From positions 1 through 64,000 of the forward strand of contig CASDZV010000076.1 of NCBI GenBank assembly GCA_949285905.1: a stretch of 64,000 nucleotides of DNA. Direction: 5' to 3'. Origin of the DNA: an uncultured Spirochaetales bacterium. GTDB lineage: Bacteria > Spirochaetota > Spirochaetia > Sphaerochaetales > Sphaerochaetaceae. Below, piece by piece: positions 8,937 to 17,440 of this stretch. The notes beneath the pieces were generated by a model. It was given only the letters and a program-made list of their open reading frames with translations. It had not been told where the DNA came from and did no database searches. Made by a program: the position numbers and the translations under genes. Every line of letters starts with the position of its first letter. Within the stretch, counting starts at the first letter, position 1.

Positions 8937-10313
8937 ATGAACACATCAATACTCAAAGACAGAAGCGGCGCATTGAGGCCGCTTATACATTTCACATCTC
9001 AGAAAGGCTGGATAAACGACCCTAATGGTCTAATTTACTACAAAGGGAAATACCACCTTTTCTATCAGTTCAACCCATATGGCACGAAATGGGACAAGAT
9101 GCACTGGGGGCATGCTGTAAGCTCTGATATGCTGCACTGGCGTGATATGCCGATTGCCCTCACCCCGACAGAGAACTATGAGAATGACCAGGAAGGCGGT
9201 TGCTTCTCTGGCAGTGCCATCGAAAAAGACGGCAGGTTATATCTTATCTATACCGCCTCCGCGCATATTGACGGAAAGCTTGAGCAGACACAATGCCTGG
9301 CATACTCAGATGATGGGGTGAATTTCGTGAAATATGAGAAAAACCCTGTCATCACACGCCCGTCTTTTGCCGACCCTGATTTCAGAGATCCTAAAATATT
9401 CAAGCACGAAGGTAAGTATTACACAGTCATAGGTGGAAACATCGAAGGAGATGGCAAAGTGTTTCTCTATTCCTCCGATGACATCTTCAGCTGGAAATAT
9501 GAAGGCATACTCTTCTCATCAGAGCACAGACATGGCTGGATGCTTGAATGTCCTGACTTTTTCCCGATTGAAGATAAATGGGTCCTGACATTCTCTCCTA
9601 TGTCCAGCCCGGACAGGAAGAAATGTGTCTACCTGATCGGTGATATGGACTTTGAGAAGTGCAGCTTCACTCCAGAGTATTATGACGATGCGGACAAGGG
9701 CTTCGACTACTATGCGCCACAGTCATTCCAGGATGAGAACGGCCGCAGAGTCATGATTGCCTGGATGAACCGCTGGCTCTGGATGCCATATGGAGAAGAC
9801 TGGGGTCCTACAGAAAACGAGGGATGGCGAGGTGCTCTGACACTTCCACGTACTGTGACAATCAGGGACGGACGGCTTGAAGCGATGCCGGTCAGTACAA
9901 TACACTCGCTTTACACAAGAAAGAAAACCGAAGGCATCACAATAAGCGAAAGCAAACCATTCACACTCAAGAGAGATAAAAGCTGCATTCTGGGTATCAG
10001 TTACAATGATGAGGATATCGAAAGCGGTGTATTCTCAATCAGGCTGTTTGAAAACGCAGCCCTCACGTTCGATCTTGTTTCCGGAAATGCCATCTTCTCA
10101 TACACAGCTGATGGCAAAGGAATCATGCTTGCTCCACTGAGAAAAGGAATTAAGCACGAAGCTGCGATTATCGTCGATGGATCTGCTGTAGAAATCTTCA
10201 TTGATGACGGGTTCTCAACGATTTCTGCGAATGTATTCAGAGAATATGATAGTTTTGAATTCTCTGTTCCTTACAAAACAGCGATAATACAGGCAGTAAC
10301 TATTGAGGAGTAA
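8937..10313 (+). CDS. GH32 beta-fructofuranosidase (sucrose/fructan hydrolase)
   Basis: 458-residue glycoside hydrolase family 32 enzyme that splits terminal beta-fructosyl bonds. All three catalytic motifs are present: nucleophile Asp in WINDPNG (about residue 23), transition-state stabiliser in FRDPK (about residue 150) and acid/base Glu in ECPDFFPI (about residue 204). A five-bladed propeller domain is followed by a C-terminal beta-sandwich ending in VEIFIDDGFSTISANVF. No signal peptide, so it acts on imported sucrose-like or short fructan sugars, or on sucrose-6-phosphate. The gene starts two bases after the LacI stop, and the next gene is a sugar kinase. Confidence 0.94.
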   Translation: MNTSILKDRSGALRPLIHFTSQKGWINDPNGLIYYKGKYHLFYQFNPYGTKWDKMHWGHAVSSDMLHWRDMPIALTPTENYENDQEGGCFSGSAIEKDGRLYLIYTASAHIDGKLEQTQCLAYSDDGVNFVKYEKNPVITRPSFADPDFRDPKIFKHEGKYYTVIGGNIEGDGKVFLYSSDDIFSWKYEGILFSSEHRHGWMLECPDFFPIEDKWVLTFSPMSSPDRKKCVYLIGDMDFEKCSFTPEYYDDADKGFDYYAPQSFQDENGRRVMIAWMNRWLWMPYGEDWGPTENEGWRGALTLPRTVTIRDGRLEAMPVSTIHSLYTRKKTEGITISESKPFTLKRDKSCILGISYNDEDIESGVFSIRLFENAALTFDLVSGNAIFSYTADGKGIMLAPLRKGIKHEAAIIVDGSAVEIFIDDGFSTISANVFREYDSFEFSVPYKTAIIQAVTIEE

Positions 10314-10315
10314 AC

Positions 10316-11188
10316 ATGAAAGCACTGGCATTCGGAGAAATCATCTGGGACACATACAGTGACAGGGAAACACTTGGTGGAGCGCCACTTAATGTCACTG
10401 GCCATATTTGCAGGCTTGGTGGCAAGGCTGCTGTGATAAGCGCTGTCGGAAATGATAAAACAGGAAAAGAGACGATAAGGAGACTCTGCGAACTTGAGAT
10501 ATGCACATCCTATATGACTATCTCAGAAAACCCTACAGGACGCGCTTTCGTAACACTGGACAACGGCATCCCTTCATACACATTCAATTGTCCTGCAGCA
10601 TGGGATGACATAAGGCTCAGCGATGAACAGCTCTCACGTGTCAGGAACAGAGTATGGGATGTCTTCATTTTCGGCACCCTTGCACAGCGCGCTGAAGTAT
10701 CAAGAAGCTCACTTCACCATGTACTGGACTCTGTCAGGGCAAAAGAAATCTTCTTTGATGTGAACCTCCGCCTCTCCTACTACTCCCGGGAAATACTCGA
10801 GTATTCGCTTGGAAAAGCCACGATTGTGAAGATGAATGACGAGGAGGTTGATGTTATAACAAAACTTCTCGGCGCAAAGAGCGTTGAGGATATCATGGAA
10901 AGATATGATATCCACATTGCAATCACAACATATGGAAAGAATGGAACTGTTGTTCATGAGAAAGGCTGCAAGGACATTCACGTTCCGGCTGGAAATGTGC
11001 CTGTTGTGGACACTGTAGGAGCCGGGGACAGCCTCTCTGCTGCGTTCCTTTACTTCTACACGGCAGAAAGAAACACAGAAATAGCTATCAGGAAAGCCTC
11101 GCTTCTTGCCGACTACGTAGTAGGAGAACGCGGGGCCATTCCTGAGTACACTGAAGAAATCAGGGAAAAGCTTTTCTCACTCTGCTGA
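10316..11188 (+). CDS. PfkB-family carbohydrate kinase, probable fructokinase
   Basis: 290-residue ribokinase-like enzyme. The N-terminal substrate-binding motif GGAPLNVTGHICRLGGKAA and the C-terminal DTVGAGDSLSAAFL, with catalytic Asp and anion hole, are both intact. It follows the GH32 gene by two bases, so the natural role is phosphorylation of fructose released by that enzyme. Its last 12 bases overlap the 3' end of the convergent lyase gene. Fructose as substrate is inferred from the context. Confidence 0.9.
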   Translation: MKALAFGEIIWDTYSDRETLGGAPLNVTGHICRLGGKAAVISAVGNDKTGKETIRRLCELEICTSYMTISENPTGRAFVTLDNGIPSYTFNCPAAWDDIRLSDEQLSRVRNRVWDVFIFGTLAQRAEVSRSSLHHVLDSVRAKEIFFDVNLRLSYYSREILEYSLGKATIVKMNDEEVDVITKLLGAKSVEDIMERYDIHIAITTYGKNGTVVHEKGCKDIHVPAGNVPVVDTVGAGDSLSAAFLYFYTAERNTEIAIRKASLLADYVVGERGAIPEYTEEIREKLFSLC

Positions 11189-13072
11189 GTCTTTCAGCTT
11201 CCGCTCGTCAAGGACAAGCTCTTTTCCACTGAGCCTGAGAAGAACATCAGCACTTCCGACAGAGTCAGATGCCTCGACACCTGCGATATCGCCTGAAAAT
11301 CCGATGACAGTCACAAGACGGCAGGAAGAGGCAGAGACTCTGTACTGAAGCTCATCCACAGCCTTATACATGCCTTGCTCCTTGCCTGTTGCAATATATC
11401 CGGCGACAGGGTTCATTGAACCTTTCACAACAGAAAGATTCCCATTCGCCGCAAAGAAAGCAGAAACATCGCTGTAAATTGCTTTATCTTTTTCTATCGC
11501 TTTGCGCTCGGAGTCAATATGCCATAAAAGCGTATACTCATGCTCAGCCTCCGCACTTATTCTGTCCACGATGATGAATACAGGGCTATTCAGGCACTCA
11601 TGCTTCTTCACGAAATAGATCGTACGCTTCCAGAGAGCAGGAAGATGCTCGTCATCACCGTAAGGTCCGGAGTATTCTCCCTCCGCCCAGTCGACTGAGT
11701 CTGAAATACCATATCTTATACCCGAAAGTTTTCTGATATCCTCGTCATGCCACTCATAACTTTTCCTTCTGTTCTGGCCCATTCCGTCAACAAGAAGCAC
11801 GTTGTGCGAGTAAGACGATAGAGTATAATGCCGCATAGGAGAGTCATCATATGCATAGCAGCAGCCTTCGGTGATCACGCGATGAGCGCCATTTGAGACA
11901 ATGAAAGAGAGTTTGTCTTCATGCTGATGCCCCCTTCCAAACGGTGCTGAATCAAAAAGTCCATAGACATCATCCTCATTCCATCCTGAGCGGAAGACAA
12001 AGAAACCTGAATATGGAAGCGCGACAGAGGAAAAAGACGGCTTCTCCCCTTCTCTTGTAACTGACCAGTTGAGAAGAGGAGTATTGAACAGTCTGAGCTT
12101 CGGCTCGATGATGGACCGCACTTCTGTCGACGAGCCGTCATTGATATCAGGAAGACAGCCGTCACTCTCCATGATAAGCACATTCGCTTCTGCTGCTTTC
12201 TCGAGGATTGAATAGAGCTTCTCAGGAATTGCGATACCAAAGACTTTCAGCATCTCAAGAAGCCTCTGATAATTATTCACAGCCACTTCATGGTAACAGG
12301 TTGTGAGCTCATACTGGAAACCATCCGGATAGAACTGCCTGCCACTCTCATTTTCCATCATCTCAAGCGAGAACGTTTTCCAGTGCTCCGCTTTCTTCAG
12401 GAACGGGAAGAGCACTGCGATGTGGCTGAGCCCGTTCATCTCCATCAGAAGCCAGTTGCCATGCATATGATTATGCTCAAGCCGATTTCCGTGCTCATAT
12501 AGGGAAATGGCAATATCAGTGAGCATCGAATCGGAGAACACATCATAAAAACTGTAGATGATGTACGGCCAGTTTGCCCCCATGCGTATTCCGCACTCGA
12601 TGGTCCTCCACGTCTTTGTTCCATCTCCGGGTACTGTCTTGTCTGGGCATGGGCATGTTTTTATCCATGAGGAAAGAAGAGCTTCTGCTGCTTCTGCATA
12701 TTTCTTCTTTCCTGTGAGCAGATACTCATGTGCCAGAAGTTTGATGTCATTATGACGCGAAAGCTGCCATGTCCATTCCTTATAACCGTTGTATGTTGGA
12801 TTTGACTGCCAGTCGACAGATCCTGCGCTGCCGAAAGAATATGGAATCCCCACTGAGACAAGTGTTCCTCCCGAAATTCTATCCGCAGCCTCCCCATCGC
12901 TCTCTCCAGGAAGTGTGAATACATTCTCAGGCCTCTCATAAGGAATTGAAAAGAATTTCTCACGAGTGGAGGAAAGATAGGAACGGAAGAATGAAGCGAA
13001 AGAAACTGTGCCGGAAATGACACTGCCGCAACCGGGAAATGAAGGGTCTAAGATATCGTTGATTTCTATCAT
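11177..13072 (-). CDS. Heparinase II/III-like polysaccharide lyase
   Basis: 631-residue protein with an N-terminal alpha/alpha-toroid (about residues 60-330, for example YNGYKEWTWQLSRH) and a C-terminal heparinase II/III beta-sheet domain. That domain shows the family's conserved APFGRGHQHEDKLSF near residue 380 and SSYSHNVLLVDGMGQNR near residue 425. Such lyases cut uronic-acid-containing chains (glycosaminoglycans, alginate, pectin-like glycans). There is no signal peptide, so it probably acts on imported oligosaccharides. It converges on and overlaps the kinase gene by 12 bases. AGGTGG precedes the ATG. The exact substrate cannot be read from the sequence. Confidence 0.85.
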   Translation of the reverse strand: MIEINDILDPSFPGCGSVISGTVSFASFFRSYLSSTREKFFSIPYERPENVFTLPGESDGEAADRISGGTLVSVGIPYSFGSAGSVDWQSNPTYNGYKEWTWQLSRHNDIKLLAHEYLLTGKKKYAEAAEALLSSWIKTCPCPDKTVPGDGTKTWRTIECGIRMGANWPYIIYSFYDVFSDSMLTDIAISLYEHGNRLEHNHMHGNWLLMEMNGLSHIAVLFPFLKKAEHWKTFSLEMMENESGRQFYPDGFQYELTTCYHEVAVNNYQRLLEMLKVFGIAIPEKLYSILEKAAEANVLIMESDGCLPDINDGSSTEVRSIIEPKLRLFNTPLLNWSVTREGEKPSFSSVALPYSGFFVFRSGWNEDDVYGLFDSAPFGRGHQHEDKLSFIVSNGAHRVITEGCCYAYDDSPMRHYTLSSYSHNVLLVDGMGQNRRKSYEWHDEDIRKLSGIRYGISDSVDWAEGEYSGPYGDDEHLPALWKRTIYFVKKHECLNSPVFIIVDRISAEAEHEYTLLWHIDSERKAIEKDKAIYSDVSAFFAANGNLSVVKGSMNPVAGYIATGKEQGMYKAVDELQYRVSASSCRLVTVIGFSGDIAGVEASDSVGSADVLLRLSGKELVLDERKLKDSAE

Positions 13073-13147
13073 GATGCCACCTTTGATTCAGAGTAGCATA
13101 TTCCAGAAGCTATTCACAGAAGAAAAACAGAAGCACTGCACGCTCCC

Positions 13148-13176
13148 TTGTTTAGTATCTGAGGCTAGGATACAAT
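13148..13176 (+). promoter_or_regulatory. Promoter predicting a leaderless mRNA
   Basis: -35 TTGTTT (13148-13153), 17-base spacer, -10 TACAAT (13171-13176), then six bases (CACGCT) and the ATG at 13183. There is no Shine-Dalgarno sequence. Confidence 0.6.
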
Positions 13177-13182
13177 CACGCT

Positions 13183-13653
13183 ATGGACAGTGCAGACACA
13201 ATCGCTTTCCTTAAAGAAAGAGAGGAAAAGCTCGGTGCTCCGATTAAATGGAGAAGCTATGCTCCATGGTTTGCAAAACTCAGAGGAGAGAAACGCGAGT
13301 ATGGCGTATTTCTCTACACCGATGGGAAAACCATGGTATATGAGGATTTCGACAGAGAACCGACGATTCTCGGCATCCCCATCGGCAGGAACAGAAAAAG
13401 AGATGACTATGTGAAGCTCGAAGCATCTTTTCCAGTATCCGCAATCAAAAGTATCGACAGAGTTACGAAAACCGATGCTGTGCGTTCATACGACAAAGGC
13501 AGAGACTGTGCAGCGAATGCTGGCATACTCAGCATCGCACTGAGGAAACTTGTCACGAAAATCACGCTTTCAGACAACACGATATACTATATGGAACTGA
13601 TGGATCATAAGAAATTTGTCAGTACTATAAAAGAATTCCAGAAGGAGGACTGA
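13183..13653 (+). CDS. Conserved-looking hypothetical protein
   Basis: 156-residue soluble protein I do not recognise. The middle is rich in alternating beta-type segments (YGVFLYTDGKTMVYEDF, YVKLEASFPVSAIKSIDRV, KITLSDNTIYYMEL) and ends in a helix (DHKKFVSTIKEFQ), a layout like bacterial PH-like domains. That is a guess from pattern only. It lies directly before the phosphohexomutase gene (ATG starts right after this stop), so it is the first gene of a probable three-gene operon with the mutase and perhaps galE. The start is promoter-adjacent and lacks a ribosome binding site. Confidence 0.7.
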   Translation: MDSADTIAFLKEREEKLGAPIKWRSYAPWFAKLRGEKREYGVFLYTDGKTMVYEDFDREPTILGIPIGRNRKRDDYVKLEASFPVSAIKSIDRVTKTDAVRSYDKGRDCAANAGILSIALRKLVTKITLSDNTIYYMELMDHKKFVSTIKEFQKED

Positions 13654-14997
13654 ATGGGCGCATTCAAAGCTTATGACATTAGAGGAATTTACGGAAAGGA
13701 TATAGATGAGGATCTGGCTTACAGAATCGGATACTTCATTGCGCGGCTTCTGTCTTCTCCGTTCGTAGTAGTAGGTCGCGATATCCGCCTTTCATCAGAA
13801 TCTCTCCATAATTCTCTTGTACAGGGAATCACTGACAGCGGAACAGATGTCTATGATCTGGGGCTCGCAACCACTCCGATGGTATATTTTGCAACAGTGT
13901 TCCTGAAGGCAGAAGCCTCTGTGCAGATCACAGCCTCGCACAATCCGAAAGAATACAATGGATTCAAGATCTCACGTTCAGGTGCGCTCCCTGTCGGAGG
14001 TGAATCGGGGCTGAAAGACCTAGAGAGGATGACAAAGGAAGAGGAAATCATCATCTCCGAGAGAAAAGGCACTATCAAAGACTGTTCCTATGTAAAGGAT
14101 GAGTACATCTCATTTCTCAGACCATATGCTTCCGGACTTGAAGATCTCAACATCTCAATAGACTGCTCTTCAGGCATGTCATCACTGATCATCAAATCAC
14201 TTCTCGGAGAGGAAAGACACTACATCAATGACACATTCGATGGCTCGTTCCCCGCCCATGAACCGAACCCTCTTGAGGAGAAGAACTGCAAAGAGATTGA
14301 GGCGGAGACAGTGAAGAACGGTTCAGACTGCGGTGTTATCTACGACGGGGATGCTGACCGTGTGATGTTCATTGATGAGAAAGGCAATTTCATCCAGCCT
14401 GACTACATCACAGCTGTCATCGGCAAGTACTATGCAGGAAAAGGCATCATCGGCAATGCGCTCCAGGATATAAGAACATCCAGATCGACTACTGAGTATC
14501 TGGGGAACCTCGGATACAATGTAACGACATGGAAAGTCGGACACGCATTTGCAAAGCTGAAGATCAGGGAGATTGATGGCGTGTTCGGAGGAGAGCTTGC
14601 AGGACATTACTACTTCCGTGACTTCTTCTGCTGTGACAGCGGCATTTTCGCTTCCCTTCTAGTGCTCTCTGTCGTGAACGGCCTGAAAAAGGAAGGAAGG
14701 ACACTCTCCCAGCTTATCGAAGAGATCATCAGATATGCAAACTCAGGGGAGATCAACTTCCGTCTGGAAAACAAGGATGAAGCCATAAATGCTCTTTACA
14801 GCCGCTTTGTGGATAACGACAGACCTGTAAGAGTGCTAGATTTCGATGGCTACAGAATCGAATTCGATTCATGGTGGTTCAACGTGAGGAAATCCAACAC
14901 GGAGCCATACCTCAGAATCGTGGCAGAAGCGAGGACAGAAGAACTTCTTAATGAGAAACTTGATGAGATAAAAAGCATTATCGGAAGATTCAACTAG
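13654..14997 (+). CDS. Phosphomannomutase / phosphoglucomutase
   Basis: 447-residue alpha-D-phosphohexomutase that interconverts hexose 1- and 6-phosphates. The phosphoserine loop TASHNPKEYNGFKI (near residue 92), the magnesium loop DGDADRVMF (near residue 231), the sugar-specificity loop GGELAGHYYF (near residue 313) and the phosphate-binding loop RKSNTEPYLRI (near residue 411) are all present. The GELAGH form of the specificity loop fits the dual-specificity ManB/AlgC group. GGAGG lies just before the ATG. With galE downstream it supplies nucleotide-sugar precursors for surface glycans. Confidence 0.93.
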   Translation: MGAFKAYDIRGIYGKDIDEDLAYRIGYFIARLLSSPFVVVGRDIRLSSESLHNSLVQGITDSGTDVYDLGLATTPMVYFATVFLKAEASVQITASHNPKEYNGFKISRSGALPVGGESGLKDLERMTKEEEIIISERKGTIKDCSYVKDEYISFLRPYASGLEDLNISIDCSSGMSSLIIKSLLGEERHYINDTFDGSFPAHEPNPLEEKNCKEIEAETVKNGSDCGVIYDGDADRVMFIDEKGNFIQPDYITAVIGKYYAGKGIIGNALQDIRTSRSTTEYLGNLGYNVTTWKVGHAFAKLKIREIDGVFGGELAGHYYFRDFFCCDSGIFASLLVLSVVNGLKKEGRTLSQLIEEIIRYANSGEINFRLENKDEAINALYSRFVDNDRPVRVLDFDGYRIEFDSWWFNVRKSNTEPYLRIVAEARTEELLNEKLDEIKSIIGRFN

Positions 14998-15006
14998 TGG
15001 TAAAAT
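14998..15006 (+). promoter_or_regulatory. Possible extended -10 box of galE
   Basis: TGG then TAAAAT just after the mutase stop codon. Transcription would begin near 15013, leaving a short leader that includes AAGGAG at 15018-15023. It could give galE a start independent of the upstream genes. Confidence 0.4.
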
Positions 15007-15029
15007 AAGGTTGGTTTAAGGAGATAGAA

Positions 15030-16007
15030 ATGAAAGTACTTCTTTTCGGAGGTGCCGGATACATCGGCACACATGTAGCGATGGCATTCCTTGACAGAGG
15101 GGATAAAGTCGGTATATATGACAATCTCTCCACAGGACTCAGGAGCAATGTGCCTGAAGGAGCAGAGTTCTATGAAGGCGATATCCTCAATAGAGAAAGG
15201 GTTGCTGAAGTTCTCTCAAAAGGATGGGATGCAGCAGTGCACCTTGCCGCATTCAAGGCAGCTGGCGAATCTATGGTGAAGCCAGAGAAATACAGCGAGA
15301 ACAACATCACAGGATCGCTGATTATCATGACAGAATGCGAAAAGCACGGCTGTATGAATTTCATTCTCTCCTCCTCCGCAGCTACATACGGAGAACCGCA
15401 GTATCTGCCTATTGATGAGAAGCATCCCAAGAATCCTGAGAACTACTATGGCTACACAAAGTACTGCATTGAAGAGAATCTCAGATGGTATTCCAAGCTC
15501 AAGGGCCTCCGATACGCAGCTCTCAGATACTTCAATGCCGCAGGCTATGATACGGAAGGAAGGATGATGGGACTGGAAAGGAATCCCGCTAATCTCATTC
15601 CTGTCATCATGGAGTGCGCAGCAGGTATCCGGGAGAGTGTCGGTATTTTCGGAACAGATTACGACACGCCGGACGGAACCTGTATCCGCGACTATGTCCA
15701 TGTGACAGATCTTGCAGATGCTCACGTCGCTGCTGCTGATTACCTTATCAAGAACAACGAGGACCTCGTTGTCAATCTTGGTTCTGAGACAGGACTCTCT
15801 GTCCGAGAGATTGTGGAAACAGCGCGCCGTGTCACAGGACAGCCCATTCCTTCCATTGACAGCCCAAGACGCCCGGGAGATCCTGCAAAGCTCATTGCCT
15901 CGTCTGCACTGGCACATGAGAAACTGGGATGGAGCGCAAAGCACTCAGATGCAGAGACACTCATCGCTTCCACATGGAGAGTCTACAAAGCAAACTTCAA
16001 CAAATAA
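15030..16007 (+). CDS. galE: UDP-glucose 4-epimerase
   Basis: 325-residue extended short-chain dehydrogenase. The NAD-binding GGAGYIGTH is at residues 7-15, the catalytic Ser/Thr is in SSSAATYGEP, and the Tyr-Lys pair is in YYGYTKY near residue 145. The specificity stretch RYFNAAGYDTEGRMMGL is as in GalE. It makes UDP-galactose, the substrate of the UDP-galactopyranose mutase encoded at 54840-55937. AAGGAG lies six bases before the ATG, and a strong terminator follows the stop. Confidence 0.95.
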   Translation: MKVLLFGGAGYIGTHVAMAFLDRGDKVGIYDNLSTGLRSNVPEGAEFYEGDILNRERVAEVLSKGWDAAVHLAAFKAAGESMVKPEKYSENNITGSLIIMTECEKHGCMNFILSSSAATYGEPQYLPIDEKHPKNPENYYGYTKYCIEENLRWYSKLKGLRYAALRYFNAAGYDTEGRMMGLERNPANLIPVIMECAAGIRESVGIFGTDYDTPDGTCIRDYVHVTDLADAHVAAADYLIKNNEDLVVNLGSETGLSVREIVETARRVTGQPIPSIDSPRRPGDPAKLIASSALAHEKLGWSAKHSDAETLIASTWRVYKANFNK

Positions 16008-16013
16008 TACAGT

Positions 16014-16041
16014 GGGGAGGTCAACACCTCCCCTTTTTTTT
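16014..16041 (+). terminator. Rho-independent terminator after galE
   Basis: GGGGAGGT, loop CAAC, ACCTCCCC, then eight T: a perfect eight-pair stem with a long T-run, seven bases after the galE stop codon. Confidence 0.95.
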
Positions 16042-16111
16042 ACCTATACAGAATATTCGAACGCTGGAATTTACATATTCCTCAATCACATTACTAAAAC
16101 CTTCTCAGATA

Positions 16112-16140
16112 TTGAAATACATTATATAAGTCATTATAGT
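16112..16140 (+). promoter_or_regulatory. Promoter of the diaminopropionate ammonia-lyase gene
   Basis: -35 TTGAAA (16112-16117), 17-base spacer, -10 TATAGT (16135-16140). Transcription would start about 16147, giving a leader of roughly ten bases that ends at the GTG- or GGAGA-type ribosome binding site before the ATG at 16158. Confidence 0.65.
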
Positions 16141-16157
16141 TGCTACCGGAGACGATA

Positions 16158-17396
16158 ATGGACAATCTCGATTTCGACTATATTATTTACGATTACGGCA
16201 AGAAAGACACTGCAAAAGCAAAAGAGCTTTTCTCTATTGATACTGTCAGAAAGGTCAGGAAGTTCCACAGGGAAATCCCTGGATACAAGATGACACCGCT
16301 CAGGGCGATGCCTAATCTGGCACAGATGCTGGGGCTTGGTGGTATTTTCATCAAAGACGAGGCACAGCGTCTTACTCTCAACTCATTCAAGGTTCTTGGC
16401 GGTTCCTATGCAGTTGCAAGATATATACAGAAAAAGCTGGGACTCAGTGATGAAGAGACAAATTACGAGTATCTCACATCCGACGAGTGCCATAAGAGGC
16501 TGGGATCTCTTACATTTGCTGCCGCTACAGATGGCAATCACGGCAGAGGAATTGCATGGGCTTCAATGCAGCTTGGGCTGCCATGTGTCATCTATGTTCA
16601 CAAAGAGACATCAAAAGCGAGAATCGATGCCATCAGAGGATATGGAGCACACGTTGAGATTATCGATGGAAACTATGATGATGCTGTAAGGAAAATGGCG
16701 GAAGATGCTGCTGCTAATGGCTGGACGGTCATCAGTGATACATCCTGGGATGGATACACAGAAATACCGACATGGATCATGCAGGGCTATTCAACACTGA
16801 TGCTTGAATCGCAGGAACAGCTTCTCGGTGTCGGCATTTCCAAACCTACACATGTAATTGTACAGGCAGGTGTCGGAGCTATGGCAGCATCTGTCATTGG
16901 ATTCTATACGGCGCTCTTCCCAGAGGATCCTCCTGTTTTCATCGTTGTTGAACCTGATAAAGCCGCATGTGTCTTTGAATCAATCAAAGCAAATGATGGC
17001 AAATGCCACAGCGTGAAAGGAGATCTGGATACCATAATGGCAGGACTTGCTTGCGGAGATCCTTCCCCTATTGCATTCGATGTGCTGGAGCACACTGCAG
17101 ATTTCTTCCTTTCCATTCCTGATTACATTGCCGCAAGAGGCATGAGAATACTCTCCTGTCCGCTCCATGGGGACCCGTTTGTAATCTCCGGAGAGTCCGG
17201 TGCTGCCCCGCTTGGCGCACTTTATTCAATCATGACGGACAAGGGAGCTGAAGAACTGAGAAAGAAGATGAAGCTCGACCAGTACTCACTTGTCTTCATG
17301 GTCAATACTGAAGGCAATACAGACCCGAAGCATTTCAGACAGATTATCTGGGATGGCCTTGATCCCGTTCCGAGAGAGTACCGCACGAGGAAGTGA
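16158..17396 (+). CDS. dpaL: 2,3-diaminopropionate ammonia-lyase
   Basis: 412-residue PLP enzyme (fold type II) that breaks 2,3-diaminopropionate, and in some members D-serine, into pyruvate and ammonia. The PLP lysine lies in LNSFKVLGGSYA near residue 77, and the phosphate-binding and substrate loops include AATDGNHGRGIAWAS near residue 122 and SGESGAAPLGAL near residue 345. I place the start at ATG 16158, which has GGAGA at a good distance, rather than at the in-frame TTG at 16140. It stands alone between two terminators, so it is a single-gene unit, perhaps used to degrade amino acids. Confidence 0.9.
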   Translation: MDNLDFDYIIYDYGKKDTAKAKELFSIDTVRKVRKFHREIPGYKMTPLRAMPNLAQMLGLGGIFIKDEAQRLTLNSFKVLGGSYAVARYIQKKLGLSDEETNYEYLTSDECHKRLGSLTFAAATDGNHGRGIAWASMQLGLPCVIYVHKETSKARIDAIRGYGAHVEIIDGNYDDAVRKMAEDAAANGWTVISDTSWDGYTEIPTWIMQGYSTLMLESQEQLLGVGISKPTHVIVQAGVGAMAASVIGFYTALFPEDPPVFIVVEPDKAACVFESIKANDGKCHSVKGDLDTIMAGLACGDPSPIAFDVLEHTADFFLSIPDYIAARGMRILSCPLHGDPFVISGESGAAPLGALYSIMTDKGAEELRKKMKLDQYSLVFMVNTEGNTDPKHFRQIIWDGLDPVPREYRTRK

Positions 17397-17406
17397 CAGA
17401 GCTTTC

Positions 17407-17438
17407 AGGGTTGCCGAGATTGGCAACCCTTTATTTTT
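17407..17438 (+). terminator. Rho-independent terminator after dpaL
   Basis: AGGGTTGCC, loop GAGATT, GGCAACCCT, then TTATTTTT. The T-run serves the plus strand only. The 3' end of the convergent GH31 gene lies three bases beyond. Confidence 0.92.
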
Positions 17439-17440
17439 AC

